Assembly: GCA_001556125.1 (NCBI GenBank)
Contig: LSIG01000125.1
Span: 1-64,000, forward strand
DNA length: 64,000 nucleotides
Source: Rhizobiales bacterium CCH10-E5
Lineage (GTDB): Bacteria > Pseudomonadota > Alphaproteobacteria > Rhizobiales > Beijerinckiaceae
Reading direction: 5' to 3'
How positions within the stretch are numbered: the stretch's first letter is position 1; every line of letters begins with the position of its first letter. Of the stretch, positions 1 to 7,622 are shown piece after piece. Made by a program: the position numbers and the translations under genes. The notes beneath the pieces are model-generated. The model did no database searches and had not been told where the DNA came from. It worked only from the letters and a program-made list of their open reading frames with translations.

Positions 1-87
1 ACCGATCAAATCATCCCGACATAAACGCCTTGCCAAAGGGGGCGTCCACATATGAAACACGGCCGCGGTAACGCTGGGTTCACCGAC

Positions 88-130
88 TGCCGCTGCGCTC
101 GCAGCGGCACGGCGCGGCATGTTCCGCGCC
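88..130. other. two tandem hairpins upstream of the CheY-like gene
   Basis: Two adjacent inverted repeats are seen. The first pairs TGCCGCTG (88-95) with CAGCGGCA (102-109). The second pairs GGCGCGG (111-117) with CCGCGCC (124-130). They lie 26 bases before the response-regulator start. There is no clear T-run, so they could be a weak terminator for an upstream gene outside the window or a structured leader. Confidence 0.3.
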
Positions 131-155
131 GTCACCGTTTGCTTGGAGCACCGCC

Positions 156-539
156 ATGGCTCTCGATCCGTCCATGCCCATTCTGGTGGTCGACGATTAC
201 CAGACGATGGTCCGGATCATCCGCAACCTGTTGAAACAGCTTGGTTTCGAGAATGTCGACGATGCTGCCGACGGGCAGGCGGCGATCGCCAAGATGCGGG
301 ACAAGCGCTACGGCCTGGTGATCTCGGATTGGAACATGGAGCCGATGACGGGCTTCGAGCTGCTGCAGCGCGTGCGCGAGGAAGACGCGCTGGCCTCGAC
401 GCCTTTCATCATGGTGACGGCGGAATCGCGGACCGAGAACGTCATCGCCGCCAAAAAGGCCGGCGTGAACAACTACATCGTCAAGCCGTTCAACGCGCAG
501 ACGCTGCGCTCGAAGATCGAATCCGTCTGCACGGGCTGA
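156..539 (+). CDS. single-domain CheY-like response regulator
   Basis: This 127-residue protein is a stand-alone receiver domain with no output domain. The acidic pocket (D13, D14), phosphoacceptor D58 (in SDWNM), the switch threonine T88 (in VTAES) and K110 (in KPF) are all in place, so it should be phosphorylated by a histidine kinase. The ATG at 156 has GGAG about 8 bases upstream; a second Met at residue 7 is a less likely start. The sequence resembles chemotaxis CheY (NMEPMTGFELL). No kinase or other chemotaxis gene lies beside it in this window, so assignment to flagellar control is inferred from the family and from the TipF-like EAL gene two genes away. Confidence 0.9.
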   Translation: MALDPSMPILVVDDYQTMVRIIRNLLKQLGFENVDDAADGQAAIAKMRDKRYGLVISDWNMEPMTGFELLQRVREEDALASTPFIMVTAESRTENVIAAKKAGVNNYIVKPFNAQTLRSKIESVCTG

Positions 540-557
540 ACGGCCCGGCGGTCGCGT

Positions 558-1427
558 TCACCACACCAGATGCGGCAGCGCATAGGCAGGGCGGTGGCTC
601 TGTCGGCCGAACCAGCCATGGCGCTCGTCCCAGGACGCCTCCATCAGATCCTGCGCGTGGATTCCGGCCAGCACCATGATGCCGGTGATGCCGAAGGCCT
701 GCGCGCCGGCGATGTCGGTGCGGATCGCATCGCCGATGCCGCAGATCCGCTCGCGCGGAATCGACGCGCCGCGCAACCCCTCGGCCACGGCCAGCGCCGC
801 CTCGTAGATCGGCGCATGCGGCTTACCGGCATAGATCGCCCGCCCGCCCATCTCCTCATAGGCGAGCGCAACCGAGCCGGCGCAGGGCACGATCCGGCCA
901 CCGCGCTCCACCACGAGATCGGGATTGGCGCAGATCATGTCGAGCCCGCGCGCGGCGAAGCCGGCGAGAAGGCCGGCATAGGTCTCGGCCGTATCGGTCT
1001 CGTCGTCGAGCAAGCCGGTGCAAAGCACGTAGCTGGCCTCCTCCGGCGCGACCTCGGGCGCGTCGAGCCCCGCGACCAGCGGCTTGTCGCGCTCCGGCCC
1101 GAGCCGGAACATCGGCCGGCCCGCGCGAGCGGCAATCAGGCCGCGACAGACATCGCCAGAGGTGACGATGGCATCCCAGGCTGCACGGGGCACACCGAAG
1201 CCATCGAGCTGCTGCTCGATCACGGCCGCCGGGCGCGGCGCATTGGTGACAAGGACAACGCTGATCCCGCGTTCGCGCATCGCGACCAGCGCCGAGACGG
1301 CCTCGCCAAAGGCGGCAACGCCGTTATGGACCACGCCCCAGACGTCGCAGAGGCAGAGATCGAAACGGCCGGCGATCTCGGAGAAGCCCGACAGCGGCAG
1401 GGTCGGCGGGGTGGTGGATGACGGCAC
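558..1427 (-). CDS. TIGR01459-type HAD-IIA family hydrolase
   Basis: This 289-residue protein belongs to the NagD-like HAD-IIA phosphatases. Motif I is the alphaproteobacterial variant CDVWGVVHNG (D28), motif II is VTNAPR, the motif III lysine is in AGKPHAPIYE, and motif IV is GDAIRTDIAGA. The substrate is unknown for this subfamily. The start is GTG at 1427 with GGGAG about 9 bases upstream; no internal Met offers a better choice. The gene ends convergently with the CheY-like gene, 18 bases apart. It follows the EAL gene on the same strand after an 84-base gap, so they may be cotranscribed. Confidence 0.85.
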   Translation of the reverse strand: MPSSTTPPTLPLSGFSEIAGRFDLCLCDVWGVVHNGVAAFGEAVSALVAMRERGISVVLVTNAPRPAAVIEQQLDGFGVPRAAWDAIVTSGDVCRGLIAARAGRPMFRLGPERDKPLVAGLDAPEVAPEEASYVLCTGLLDDETDTAETYAGLLAGFAARGLDMICANPDLVVERGGRIVPCAGSVALAYEEMGGRAIYAGKPHAPIYEAALAVAEGLRGASIPRERICGIGDAIRTDIAGAQAFGITGIMVLAGIHAQDLMEASWDERHGWFGRQSHRPAYALPHLVW

Positions 1428-1511
1428 GGCGGGTGGCTCCCAGACTCGGTGCCGCCGGCTTTACAGGATCACGCCGCGCCTCGCATCTGCGAAAGGTCGC
1501 AGCGGTGCCGG

Positions 1512-3011
1512 TCAGGCCGTGGCGCGGCGCAGGACCGAGCGGAAGGATTGCCGCTCCGGCGGAGCCTCGCGAGTCGCCGCCGACTGGGCGGGATAGTCCA
1601 CGACCTCGGCCAAGCGCTGCTCCGGTGCGGGAACCGGCGACGGGGAAGGCTCGGCAGCGGCGGGTGCGGGCTCGGCCGGCTCGGCGAAGACATCCGGCTT
1701 GACAGGACGCGGCGGCGAGAAGACCGGCCCCTGCCCCATCCCGACGCCCAGGTCGATCATGTCCGCGACCGTCGGGTCGTCGGCGACCTGGTCGGCGACC
1801 AGAACGATCGAGGCGCGCGCCAGCAGAGCAGAGAGATCGGCCGGCGCGATGTCGGCAGTCTCGCTGTCGACCTGCTCCATCAGAAGAGCGGCCGGCGCCT
1901 TGACGAAGCGGATGCCGCGATCGAACAGCGCGACCGGATCGAGCCTGAGATCGACCAACTCATCCAGCGCGAAGCGCACGCCATTGGCCGACATGGCGCC
2001 GAGCAGGCCGAGGCTTGTCGGGTCCAGGCCGCGGAACACGCGCTGCGGCATCTCGATGATCAGATGGCCGGTGTGCTCGCGATACTTCTCAAGGATGCGC
2101 GACAGCGTCGCCAGCGCCTTGGACGAACTCCAGGTCGCGCCGCTGAAATTGCAGGACACGAAGAGCTCGCCCGGCTTGGAGCCGAGATGACGGGCGATGG
2201 CGAGCGCCCGGGTCAGCACCAGCGCATCGAGCGTCGGGCCGAAGCCGCGCTCCTCGATCACCGGGATGAACTCGTGCGGGAGCAGCAGGGTGTGCTCGTC
2301 CAGCCGCAGGCGCACCAGCGCCTCGTAGCCCCGCGTGCGGCGCTGCGGCAATTGCACGATCGGCTGCAGATGAACCTCGACGCGCCCTTCGGACAACGCA
2401 GCGCCGATGACGGCGGCGCGCTCTGCGGCGGCCCGTTCCTCGGCCTGGCGCGCGGCTTCCGCCCGTTCGGCGGCTTGCGCCTTGAGACGCTCCTGCCGCG
2501 CGGCCTCCGGATCGACGACGACGAGCGGCGCGACCCTGGGAGCGGGCGGAGCGACGGCCGTCGACCGCTCATCCGCCGCCGGCGCAGCGGCGCGCGCCTG
2601 GACCGCGGCCAGCGCGGCGTCGTGATCGGCCAGAGTCGTGGCGACCTGATGGATCAGATCGCCCAGCAGGCCGACCTCGGCTGTCAGTTCGTTGATGGCG
2701 GCTCGCGCGGGTGCCGCGTCGACATCGCGCATCGGCATCTGCTCGACTCTCTTGGAGAGCGCATCGAGGCGGATCGCATTGGTCGCCAGCCGGACCTTGA
2801 CCTCCCCGACAGCGGCGAGAACCTGCTCGCGCTGCGCCTGGGCGCGCCGTTCGGCCAGCCACATCGAGCCGAGGCCGCCCCCGCCCGCCAGCAACAGGCC
2901 GAGCGCGGCCCCCAGCGGAGTCGGCCAGAGCAGCGTCAGGACCGCGCCCGCCGACAGCCCGGTGACGGCGCTGGCGAGAGGATGCAGGGCGTTCGGTCGG
3001 AGAGGGGCCAA
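1512..3011 (-). CDS. membrane-anchored EAL-domain protein, TipF-like, with altered catalytic residues
   Basis: This 499-residue protein has two hydrophobic segments (about 9-50), a coiled-coil or Ala/Arg-rich linker (about 55-200), an EAL domain (about 205-440) and a Pro/Ala-rich tail. EAL signature residues: E230 (EAL), N288, E320, D350 followed by E351 instead of the usual DD, K371, D407 in place of the AEGVE glutamate, and Q427. The set is conserved enough for c-di-GMP binding, but two acidic substitutions make hydrolysis doubtful. The layout (N-terminal membrane anchor, coiled coil, atypical EAL) matches Caulobacter TipF, a c-di-GMP receptor in flagellar assembly; that role is inference. 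The start is TTG at 3011, chosen because a stop lies just upstream in frame and no ATG is near; it has no good ribosome site. Confidence 0.8.
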   Translation of the reverse strand: MAPLRPNALHPLASAVTGLSAGAVLTLLWPTPLGAALGLLLAGGGGLGSMWLAERRAQAQREQVLAAVGEVKVRLATNAIRLDALSKRVEQMPMRDVDAAPARAAINELTAEVGLLGDLIHQVATTLADHDAALAAVQARAAAPAADERSTAVAPPAPRVAPLVVVDPEAARQERLKAQAAERAEAARQAEERAAAERAAVIGAALSEGRVEVHLQPIVQLPQRRTRGYEALVRLRLDEHTLLLPHEFIPVIEERGFGPTLDALVLTRALAIARHLGSKPGELFVSCNFSGATWSSSKALATLSRILEKYREHTGHLIIEMPQRVFRGLDPTSLGLLGAMSANGVRFALDELVDLRLDPVALFDRGIRFVKAPAALLMEQVDSETADIAPADLSALLARASIVLVADQVADDPTVADMIDLGVGMGQGPVFSPPRPVKPDVFAEPAEPAPAAAEPSPSPVPAPEQRLAEVVDYPAQSAATREAPPERQSFRSVLRRATA

Positions 3012-3159
3012 GGCAGCGATCGCGCGAGGGGTTGATCGGGAAGAAACGGCGAATCACACCACTGCGACAACACTAGCCGCAGAGCCGCGCGGAGGCGAGC
3101 TTTCGGCCGTTTTGGCTGTTGGGACTGCCGGTTTCGCCCAGCGAAGGGAGACGGCAGCG

Positions 3160-4959
3160 TCAGTGACGGACGACGCCGAGATCCGCGAGAAGTCGGTCGG
3201 TGATTTCCGCCCCGAAACCGCGCTTCATCAACCAGACGCGCGGCTCGCGATGAAAGGCGGGGAACTGTTCGCACAGCTCGGCGATGGCGCGGGCCCGCTC
3301 CTCGGCATCTCCGGTCTGCACGGCGTGGAGCGCGCGCCCCAGCAGGGCGAAGGGGTTTCCGCCACCGGCCAGGAACTCGCCATGTCCACGCGCCACCTGC
3401 CGGGCGCCGAGCAGATGCGCGCCCAGCAGAGCGTAGAAATCATAGGAAGCCGGGCGCCCTGCACTCAGCGCGATCGCCTTCTCGAGGAGGGGCAGCCCCT
3501 CGGCCGGTCGATTGAGCTGGATGTAGCGCGCGCCCAGCATCGCCATGATGTCGGGGTCGTAGGGGTTGCGTCCCATTGCGGCGCGCCCGGCCGCCAGCCC
3601 TTCGTTGATGGCGCCGCGCTTGAACAGCGTCGACATCAGCGCCTGATGGGCGCGGGCGCTGGAGGGAGCCAGCCGCACCGCCGTCAGCGCCGCGGCATGG
3701 GCACGCTCCAGCGCATCCGGCAACTGGTTGAAGCCAAAGCTTTGCTCGAACACCGACAGCAGCGATAGCTGGATCCAGGCGGGGTAGAAGGTGGGGTCAC
3801 GCCGGACGAGGTCCTGGAGACAGTTGCGCGCCGCCAGATGCGCCGCTGCGGTCATCGTCCGCCGCACATCGATCGCCTCATAGATGCAGCTCATCGGACC
3901 GGCAGTCCGATTCTGACGAATGTCGGCATGGATGATCCCGAACGGCTCGGCCAGCCGCGTCGCCAGGCGCCGCGCATTTTCGGGAAGGTCCTCGTCATTC
4001 GCCCTGAGCACGCGTGTCGACGAAGCGGACCAGATGATGCGCCCGTCCGGCACCGCCCTCAGTCGGCCGAAGCCTTCCGTGCCCGTGGCAACGCTCTGAG
4101 CCGACATCTCCAGCACATAGTCGGCCTCCCGTGGCAGCGGCTGCCCCTGGGCCGGCACCTTGATGGTCAGCAGGTCGTCGAAACGGGAGAGCGCATCGAC
4201 CAGAAAATTCGTAAAGCGGCGGGAGGCTGCAGCGAGTTCGGCATCAGCGAAATCCGGCACCGAGACGACCAGGACGGTCGTCTCGAGCGGCGCCGCTGCG
4301 GGTTTGTCGAGCCTGGCAAGCGGCATCTCCCGATCCATGCTCGCCAGCGCCGTGCCGGGCGCATCGACCGAGGCCACCCGATCGGCCGTGCGCGGGCCCA
4401 GCAGGCCACCATACCAGGCGACGAGCGAGAGCAGCGCCGCTGCAAGCGCGAGACCAGCCGCCAGCGGCCAGCGCTTCGCCAGACCTCGTTCGAGGGGCCT
4501 CTCCGTGATCGGCGCCACCGTCGGGGGCTCGTCGCCCCGATCATCCGTTGCGCTTTCGCTGCGATGCGCCTGCCCTGCGTCGGTCTGCGCCGGCTCGACG
4601 CGCTCGAAGGCCGGGACATAGGCGCCGACGGGAATGGTGATTCGCACCGGATCCGCGGCGCCCTCGCCGGCATAGTACTGCGCCAGCGCCCGACGCAGGC
4701 GGCCGGCCTCGACGCGCACGATGGGGTCAGATTGCGGGTCGAAATCCGGCGAGCGGCCGAAGGCCTCGACTGCGATGGTGTAACCCTTCAGCTCGCCGCC
4801 GCGGCCTGCCACGGTACGATCGACGATGAAGGCGAGGAAGGCCGAGAGCTGCGGCGCCGCGCGGAAGGCATCCGACGCGAGGATGCGCGCGAGCCCGGCG
4901 CGGATATCCACGTCTGACTCGTGATCGAGCGTTTCCGAGCCTGCGCCTGATACGTCCAT
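3160..4959 (-). CDS. TPR-containing membrane protein with conserved N-terminal domain
   Basis: From ATG 4959 the protein has 599 residues; in-frame starts at 5019 (ATG) and 5034 (GTG) are possible, but the extra residues look non-coding. Residues about 20-115 form a domain (LSAFLAFIVDRT, ELKGYTIAVEAFGR, DPIVRVEAGRLRRAL) that recurs at the N-terminus of alphaproteobacterial TPR and cyclase-like proteins and looks like a winged-helix or DNA-binding fold. A single membrane helix follows at about 165-188. The rest holds a TolB-like region and several TPR-like helices (for example about residues 430-560). It may be a one-component membrane regulator, but the function is unknown. It is monocistronic, with a 148-base gap to the EAL gene. 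Confidence 0.7.
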   Translation of the reverse strand: MDVSGAGSETLDHESDVDIRAGLARILASDAFRAAPQLSAFLAFIVDRTVAGRGGELKGYTIAVEAFGRSPDFDPQSDPIVRVEAGRLRRALAQYYAGEGAADPVRITIPVGAYVPAFERVEPAQTDAGQAHRSESATDDRGDEPPTVAPITERPLERGLAKRWPLAAGLALAAALLSLVAWYGGLLGPRTADRVASVDAPGTALASMDREMPLARLDKPAAAPLETTVLVVSVPDFADAELAAASRRFTNFLVDALSRFDDLLTIKVPAQGQPLPREADYVLEMSAQSVATGTEGFGRLRAVPDGRIIWSASSTRVLRANDEDLPENARRLATRLAEPFGIIHADIRQNRTAGPMSCIYEAIDVRRTMTAAAHLAARNCLQDLVRRDPTFYPAWIQLSLLSVFEQSFGFNQLPDALERAHAAALTAVRLAPSSARAHQALMSTLFKRGAINEGLAAGRAAMGRNPYDPDIMAMLGARYIQLNRPAEGLPLLEKAIALSAGRPASYDFYALLGAHLLGARQVARGHGEFLAGGGNPFALLGRALHAVQTGDAEERARAIAELCEQFPAFHREPRVWLMKRGFGAEITDRLLADLGVVRH

Positions 4960-5109
4960 GGGGGTCCGGTTCAGTTTACGCCCCTCACTCGGAGTACAGC
5001 AAAAGCGACGCTTGGTCATCCCATCGCGCGACACGCCCCTGTCGCACGGCGCTGCAGGGATGCCCTGTCCCGCATGCGATTTACAGCCCGGATCGTGCTG
5101 TTAGGTTGA

Positions 5110-5124
5110 GTGATTGTTAATCAC
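5110..5124. promoter_or_regulatory. perfect dyad just upstream of aminotransferase start
   Basis: GTGATT (5110-5115) and AATCAC (5119-5124) form an exact inverted repeat around GTT, 12 bases before the ATG at 5137. The size suits a repressor half-site pair that would overlap the leader. The regulator is unknown. Confidence 0.35.
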
Positions 5125-5136
5125 AGGATCCGCCCG

Positions 5137-6477
5137 ATGACCGCAGCCTCTTCCCTGATCGCGAACCCCAACGATCTCGAGGCCTTCTGGATGCCGTTTA
5201 CGGCAAACCGGGCCTTCAAGCAGCGGCCGCGCATGATCTCCCGGGCGGAGGGCATGTATTATTACACCCCCGAGGGCAAGCCGGTGATGGACGGCACGGC
5301 GGGCCTGTGGTGCTGCAATGCCGGGCACAAGCGCCGGCCGATCATCGAGGCGATCCAGGCCCAGGCGGAGGAACTGGATTTCGCCCCGAATTTCCAGTTC
5401 GGCCATCCCAAGGTCTTCGCGGCGGCCGCGCGCATCGCGGCGCTGGCGCCGGGCGATCTCGACCATGTCTTCTTCGCCGGCTCGGGCTCGGAAGCCGCCG
5501 ACACGGCGCTGAAGATCGCGATCGCCTACTGGAACGTCACCGGCAAGGGCTCCAAGACCCGCCTGATCGGGCGCGAGCGCGGCTATCACGGCGTCGGATT
5601 CGGCGGCATCTCGGTCGGCGGCATCGTCTCCAACCGCAAGTTCTTCGGCTCGCTGCTGGCGGGCGCCGACCACCTGCCCGCGACCTATGATCGCGAGAAG
5701 CAGCGCTTCACCAAGGGCGAGCCGGAGTATGGCGCGCATTTCGCCGACGAGCTCGAGCGGATCGTCACCCTGCACGACGCCTCGACCATCGCCGCCGTGA
5801 TGGTCGAGCCGATGGCGGGCTCGACCGGCGTGCTGCCGCCGCCCAAGGGCTATCTCCAGCGCCTGCGCGAGATCTGCACGAATCACGGCATCCTGCTGAT
5901 CTTCGACGAGGTCATCTCCGGCTTTGGCCGGCTGGGCTTCGCCTTCGCGGCCGAGCGCTACGGCGTCGTCCCCGACATGATCACCTTCGCCAAGGGCGTG
6001 ACTTCGGGCACCGTGCCGATGGGCGGCGTGATCGTGCGCAAGCCGATCTTCGACGCCTTCATGAACGGCCCGGAGAACGCGATCGAGCTGTTCCACGGCT
6101 ACACCTATTCCGGCCACCCGCTGGCGGCGGCGGCTTCGCTGGCGACGCTCGACATCTATCGCGACGAGGGCCTGTTCGAGCGGGCGAAGATGCTGGAGCC
6201 GCTCTGGGCCGATGCGATCATGGAGCTGAAGGAAGAACCCAACGTGCTCGACATCCGCACGCTCGGGCTCGTCGCCGGCATCGACCTCGCCTCGCGGCCG
6301 GAGGGTGTCGGCAAGCGCGCCTATGCCGCGATGGAGCACGCCTTCCACGAGGAAGGCCTGATGATCCGCGTCACCGGCGACACCATCGCCCTGACCCCGC
6401 CACTGATCGTGACCGAAGACCAGATCGGCGAGATCGTCGAGAAGACGAGGCGCGTGATCCGAGCGGTCGCCAACTGA
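5137..6477 (+). CDS. class III aminotransferase, omega-amino acid:pyruvate type
   Basis: This 446-residue PLP enzyme probably moves the terminal amino group of beta-alanine or related omega-amino acids to pyruvate. The N-terminal block NDLEAFWMPFTANR, the phosphate-binding GSGSEAADTALK, D257 in IFDEVISGFGR and the Schiff-base lysine K286 in FAKGVTSG are all present, and length fits the family. ATG 5137 is chosen over GTG 5110 because AGGATC lies about 8 bases upstream and the GTG sits inside a dyad. The gene stands alone and ends at a bidirectional terminator. The exact substrate cannot be read from sequence. Confidence 0.88.
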   Translation: MTAASSLIANPNDLEAFWMPFTANRAFKQRPRMISRAEGMYYYTPEGKPVMDGTAGLWCCNAGHKRRPIIEAIQAQAEELDFAPNFQFGHPKVFAAAARIAALAPGDLDHVFFAGSGSEAADTALKIAIAYWNVTGKGSKTRLIGRERGYHGVGFGGISVGGIVSNRKFFGSLLAGADHLPATYDREKQRFTKGEPEYGAHFADELERIVTLHDASTIAAVMVEPMAGSTGVLPPPKGYLQRLREICTNHGILLIFDEVISGFGRLGFAFAAERYGVVPDMITFAKGVTSGTVPMGGVIVRKPIFDAFMNGPENAIELFHGYTYSGHPLAAAASLATLDIYRDEGLFERAKMLEPLWADAIMELKEEPNVLDIRTLGLVAGIDLASRPEGVGKRAYAAMEHAFHEEGLMIRVTGDTIALTPPLIVTEDQIGEIVEKTRRVIRAVAN

Positions 6478-6481
6478 ACCA

Positions 6482-6515
6482 AAGGGCCTCGCCCCTTTCC
6501 GGCGGCGAGGCCCTT
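6482..6515. terminator. bidirectional terminator between convergent genes
   Basis: A perfect 12-bp stem pairs AAGGGCCTCGCC (6482-6493) with GGCGAGGCCCTT (6504-6515) around a 10-base loop. It sits between the convergent aminotransferase and toxin genes. A short TT or AA edge exists on either side, so it could end both transcripts. Confidence 0.65.
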
Positions 6516-6519
6516 GCAG

Positions 6520-6774
6520 TCAATAGTGATAGCGGCACTGCGCGATTTCGAGCCGGCCCTCGATGACGCGATAGACCAGACGGTGCTCGTCGGTGATGCG
6601 GCGAGACCACCAGCCAGCCTTATCGTGCCTCAACGGCTCCGGCTTGCCCCGGCCGGCGAAAGGCGTGCGGATGCATTCTTCAATGAGTTGCAGCACCTTC
6701 AACGCCGATTTCGGCTCATGGGCCGCTAGTGCGACCAATTCGCCCATCGCTCGGCGCGAGATGACGACATTCAT
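6520..6774 (-). CDS. YoeB/Txe family mRNA-interferase toxin
   Basis: At 84 residues this equals the length of E. coli YoeB. The RNase residues are recognisable: Arg/Glu in RRITDEHRLVYRV and the C-terminal catalytic pair H83-Y84 in CRYHY. YoeB proteins cut mRNA at the ribosomal A site. The start codon overlaps the antitoxin stop by 4 bases (ATGA), the usual arrangement in which the antitoxin comes first and translation is coupled. Nothing suggests inactivation. Confidence 0.9.
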   Translation of the reverse strand: MNVVISRRAMGELVALAAHEPKSALKVLQLIEECIRTPFAGRGKPEPLRHDKAGWWSRRITDEHRLVYRVIEGRLEIAQCRYHY

Positions 6775-7076
6775 TCCGCAGCATCGGGGCGCTTGGACGT
6801 GGCCTGTTCGACAAAGGCCTCAAGCTCGCCAACCGAGCCGAAGGTGATTCCTTCTCCGCGATCGAGTTCGGCGATCGACTCTTCAAGCGCTTTCGCATTC
6901 GCCGGGCTGGCGTGAAGATAGCGGGTCTCCTCATAGGAACCGAAATCCTCGAGCGAGAGCAAAACCGCCGCCTTGCCATTGGCGCGCATGACGATGACCG
7001 GGTCATGATCATCCGCCGCCTGATCCATGATCTTGGCGAGGTTGGCGCGCAGATGGGAGTAGGTCACGACCTTCAT
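6771..7076 (-). CDS. Phd/YefM family antitoxin
   Basis: The 101-residue protein starts at ATG 7076 (MKVVTYSHLRANLAK), matching the Phd/YefM DNA-binding N-terminus; a longer frame to 7103 adds residues unlike the family. The C-terminal half, about 55-101, is acidic and probably wraps the toxin. The pair should repress its own promoter. It forms a two-gene toxin-antitoxin operon with the downstream YoeB homologue. Confidence 0.88.
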   Translation of the reverse strand: MKVVTYSHLRANLAKIMDQAADDHDPVIVMRANGKAAVLLSLEDFGSYEETRYLHASPANAKALEESIAELDRGEGITFGSVGELEAFVEQATSKRPDAAE

Positions 7077-7120
7077 GAGCCACTTGTACCAGATGTGGGA
7101 CAATGAGGATAGGAGGTCGG

Positions 7121-7615
7121 TCAGCCCCGCCCCAGTTTCCCATACCGTGCGATCACCCGGTCGCGCTTCAATCGCGACAGGCGCTGGAGCCAGAAGATGC
7201 CGTCGAGCTGGTCGATCTCGTGCTGGTGGCAGGTGGCGAGGAAGCCTTCGGCCTGCGCCTCATGGGCGGTGCCGTCGAGATCGCGCCAACCCACGCGGAT
7301 TTTCGCGGGCCGCTCGACCTCTTCGGTAACGCCCGGCATCGAGACGCTGCCTTCGGTGGCGCGGCTCGTCTCCGGCGAGGCCCAGAGGATCTGCGGATTG
7401 GCGTAGGTCCGCACCTCGCCGGGCGTCAGCTCCAGCACGACGACCCGCAGTGGCACGCCTATATGAGGCGCGGTGATGCCGACGCCGGGCGCGGCGCGCA
7501 TCGTCTCCAGCAGATCGGCGGCGAGCTGCCGCAGCTCGCTGTCGAAGCGCTCGACCGGCTCCGCGACCGCGCGCAGGCGCGGATCGGGGAAGCGGAGGAT
7601 CGGCCGGATCGCCAA
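7121..7615 (-). CDS. peptide deformylase homologue with lost metal ligands
   Basis: Read from TTG 7615 the protein has 164 residues and aligns without gaps to the numbering of E. coli Def motifs. Motif 1 is GVGITAPH (44-51, usual GxGxAAxQ). Motif 2 is EGSVS (88-92), so the metal-binding Cys90 is Ser. Motif 3 is QHEIDQLDG (131-139), keeping H132 and E133 but replacing the second His ligand, H136, by Gln. Two of three ligands are therefore missing and deformylase activity is unlikely. The TTG is supported by GAGG 6 bases upstream and lies 7 bases after the stop of the beta-oxidation gene, so it ends that operon. A role in acyl metabolism or as a regulatory pseudoenzyme is speculative. Confidence 0.82.
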   Translation of the reverse strand: MAIRPILRFPDPRLRAVAEPVERFDSELRQLAADLLETMRAAPGVGITAPHIGVPLRVVVLELTPGEVRTYANPQILWASPETSRATEGSVSMPGVTEEVERPAKIRVGWRDLDGTAHEAQAEGFLATCHQHEIDQLDGIFWLQRLSRLKRDRVIARYGKLGRG

Positions 7616-7622
7616 GGCCGCC

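Noticed and set aside
52..234. 60-codon frame before and over the CheY-like gene
   Set aside because: It overlaps the response regulator in another frame and has an Arg-rich composition with no ribosome site or family likeness.
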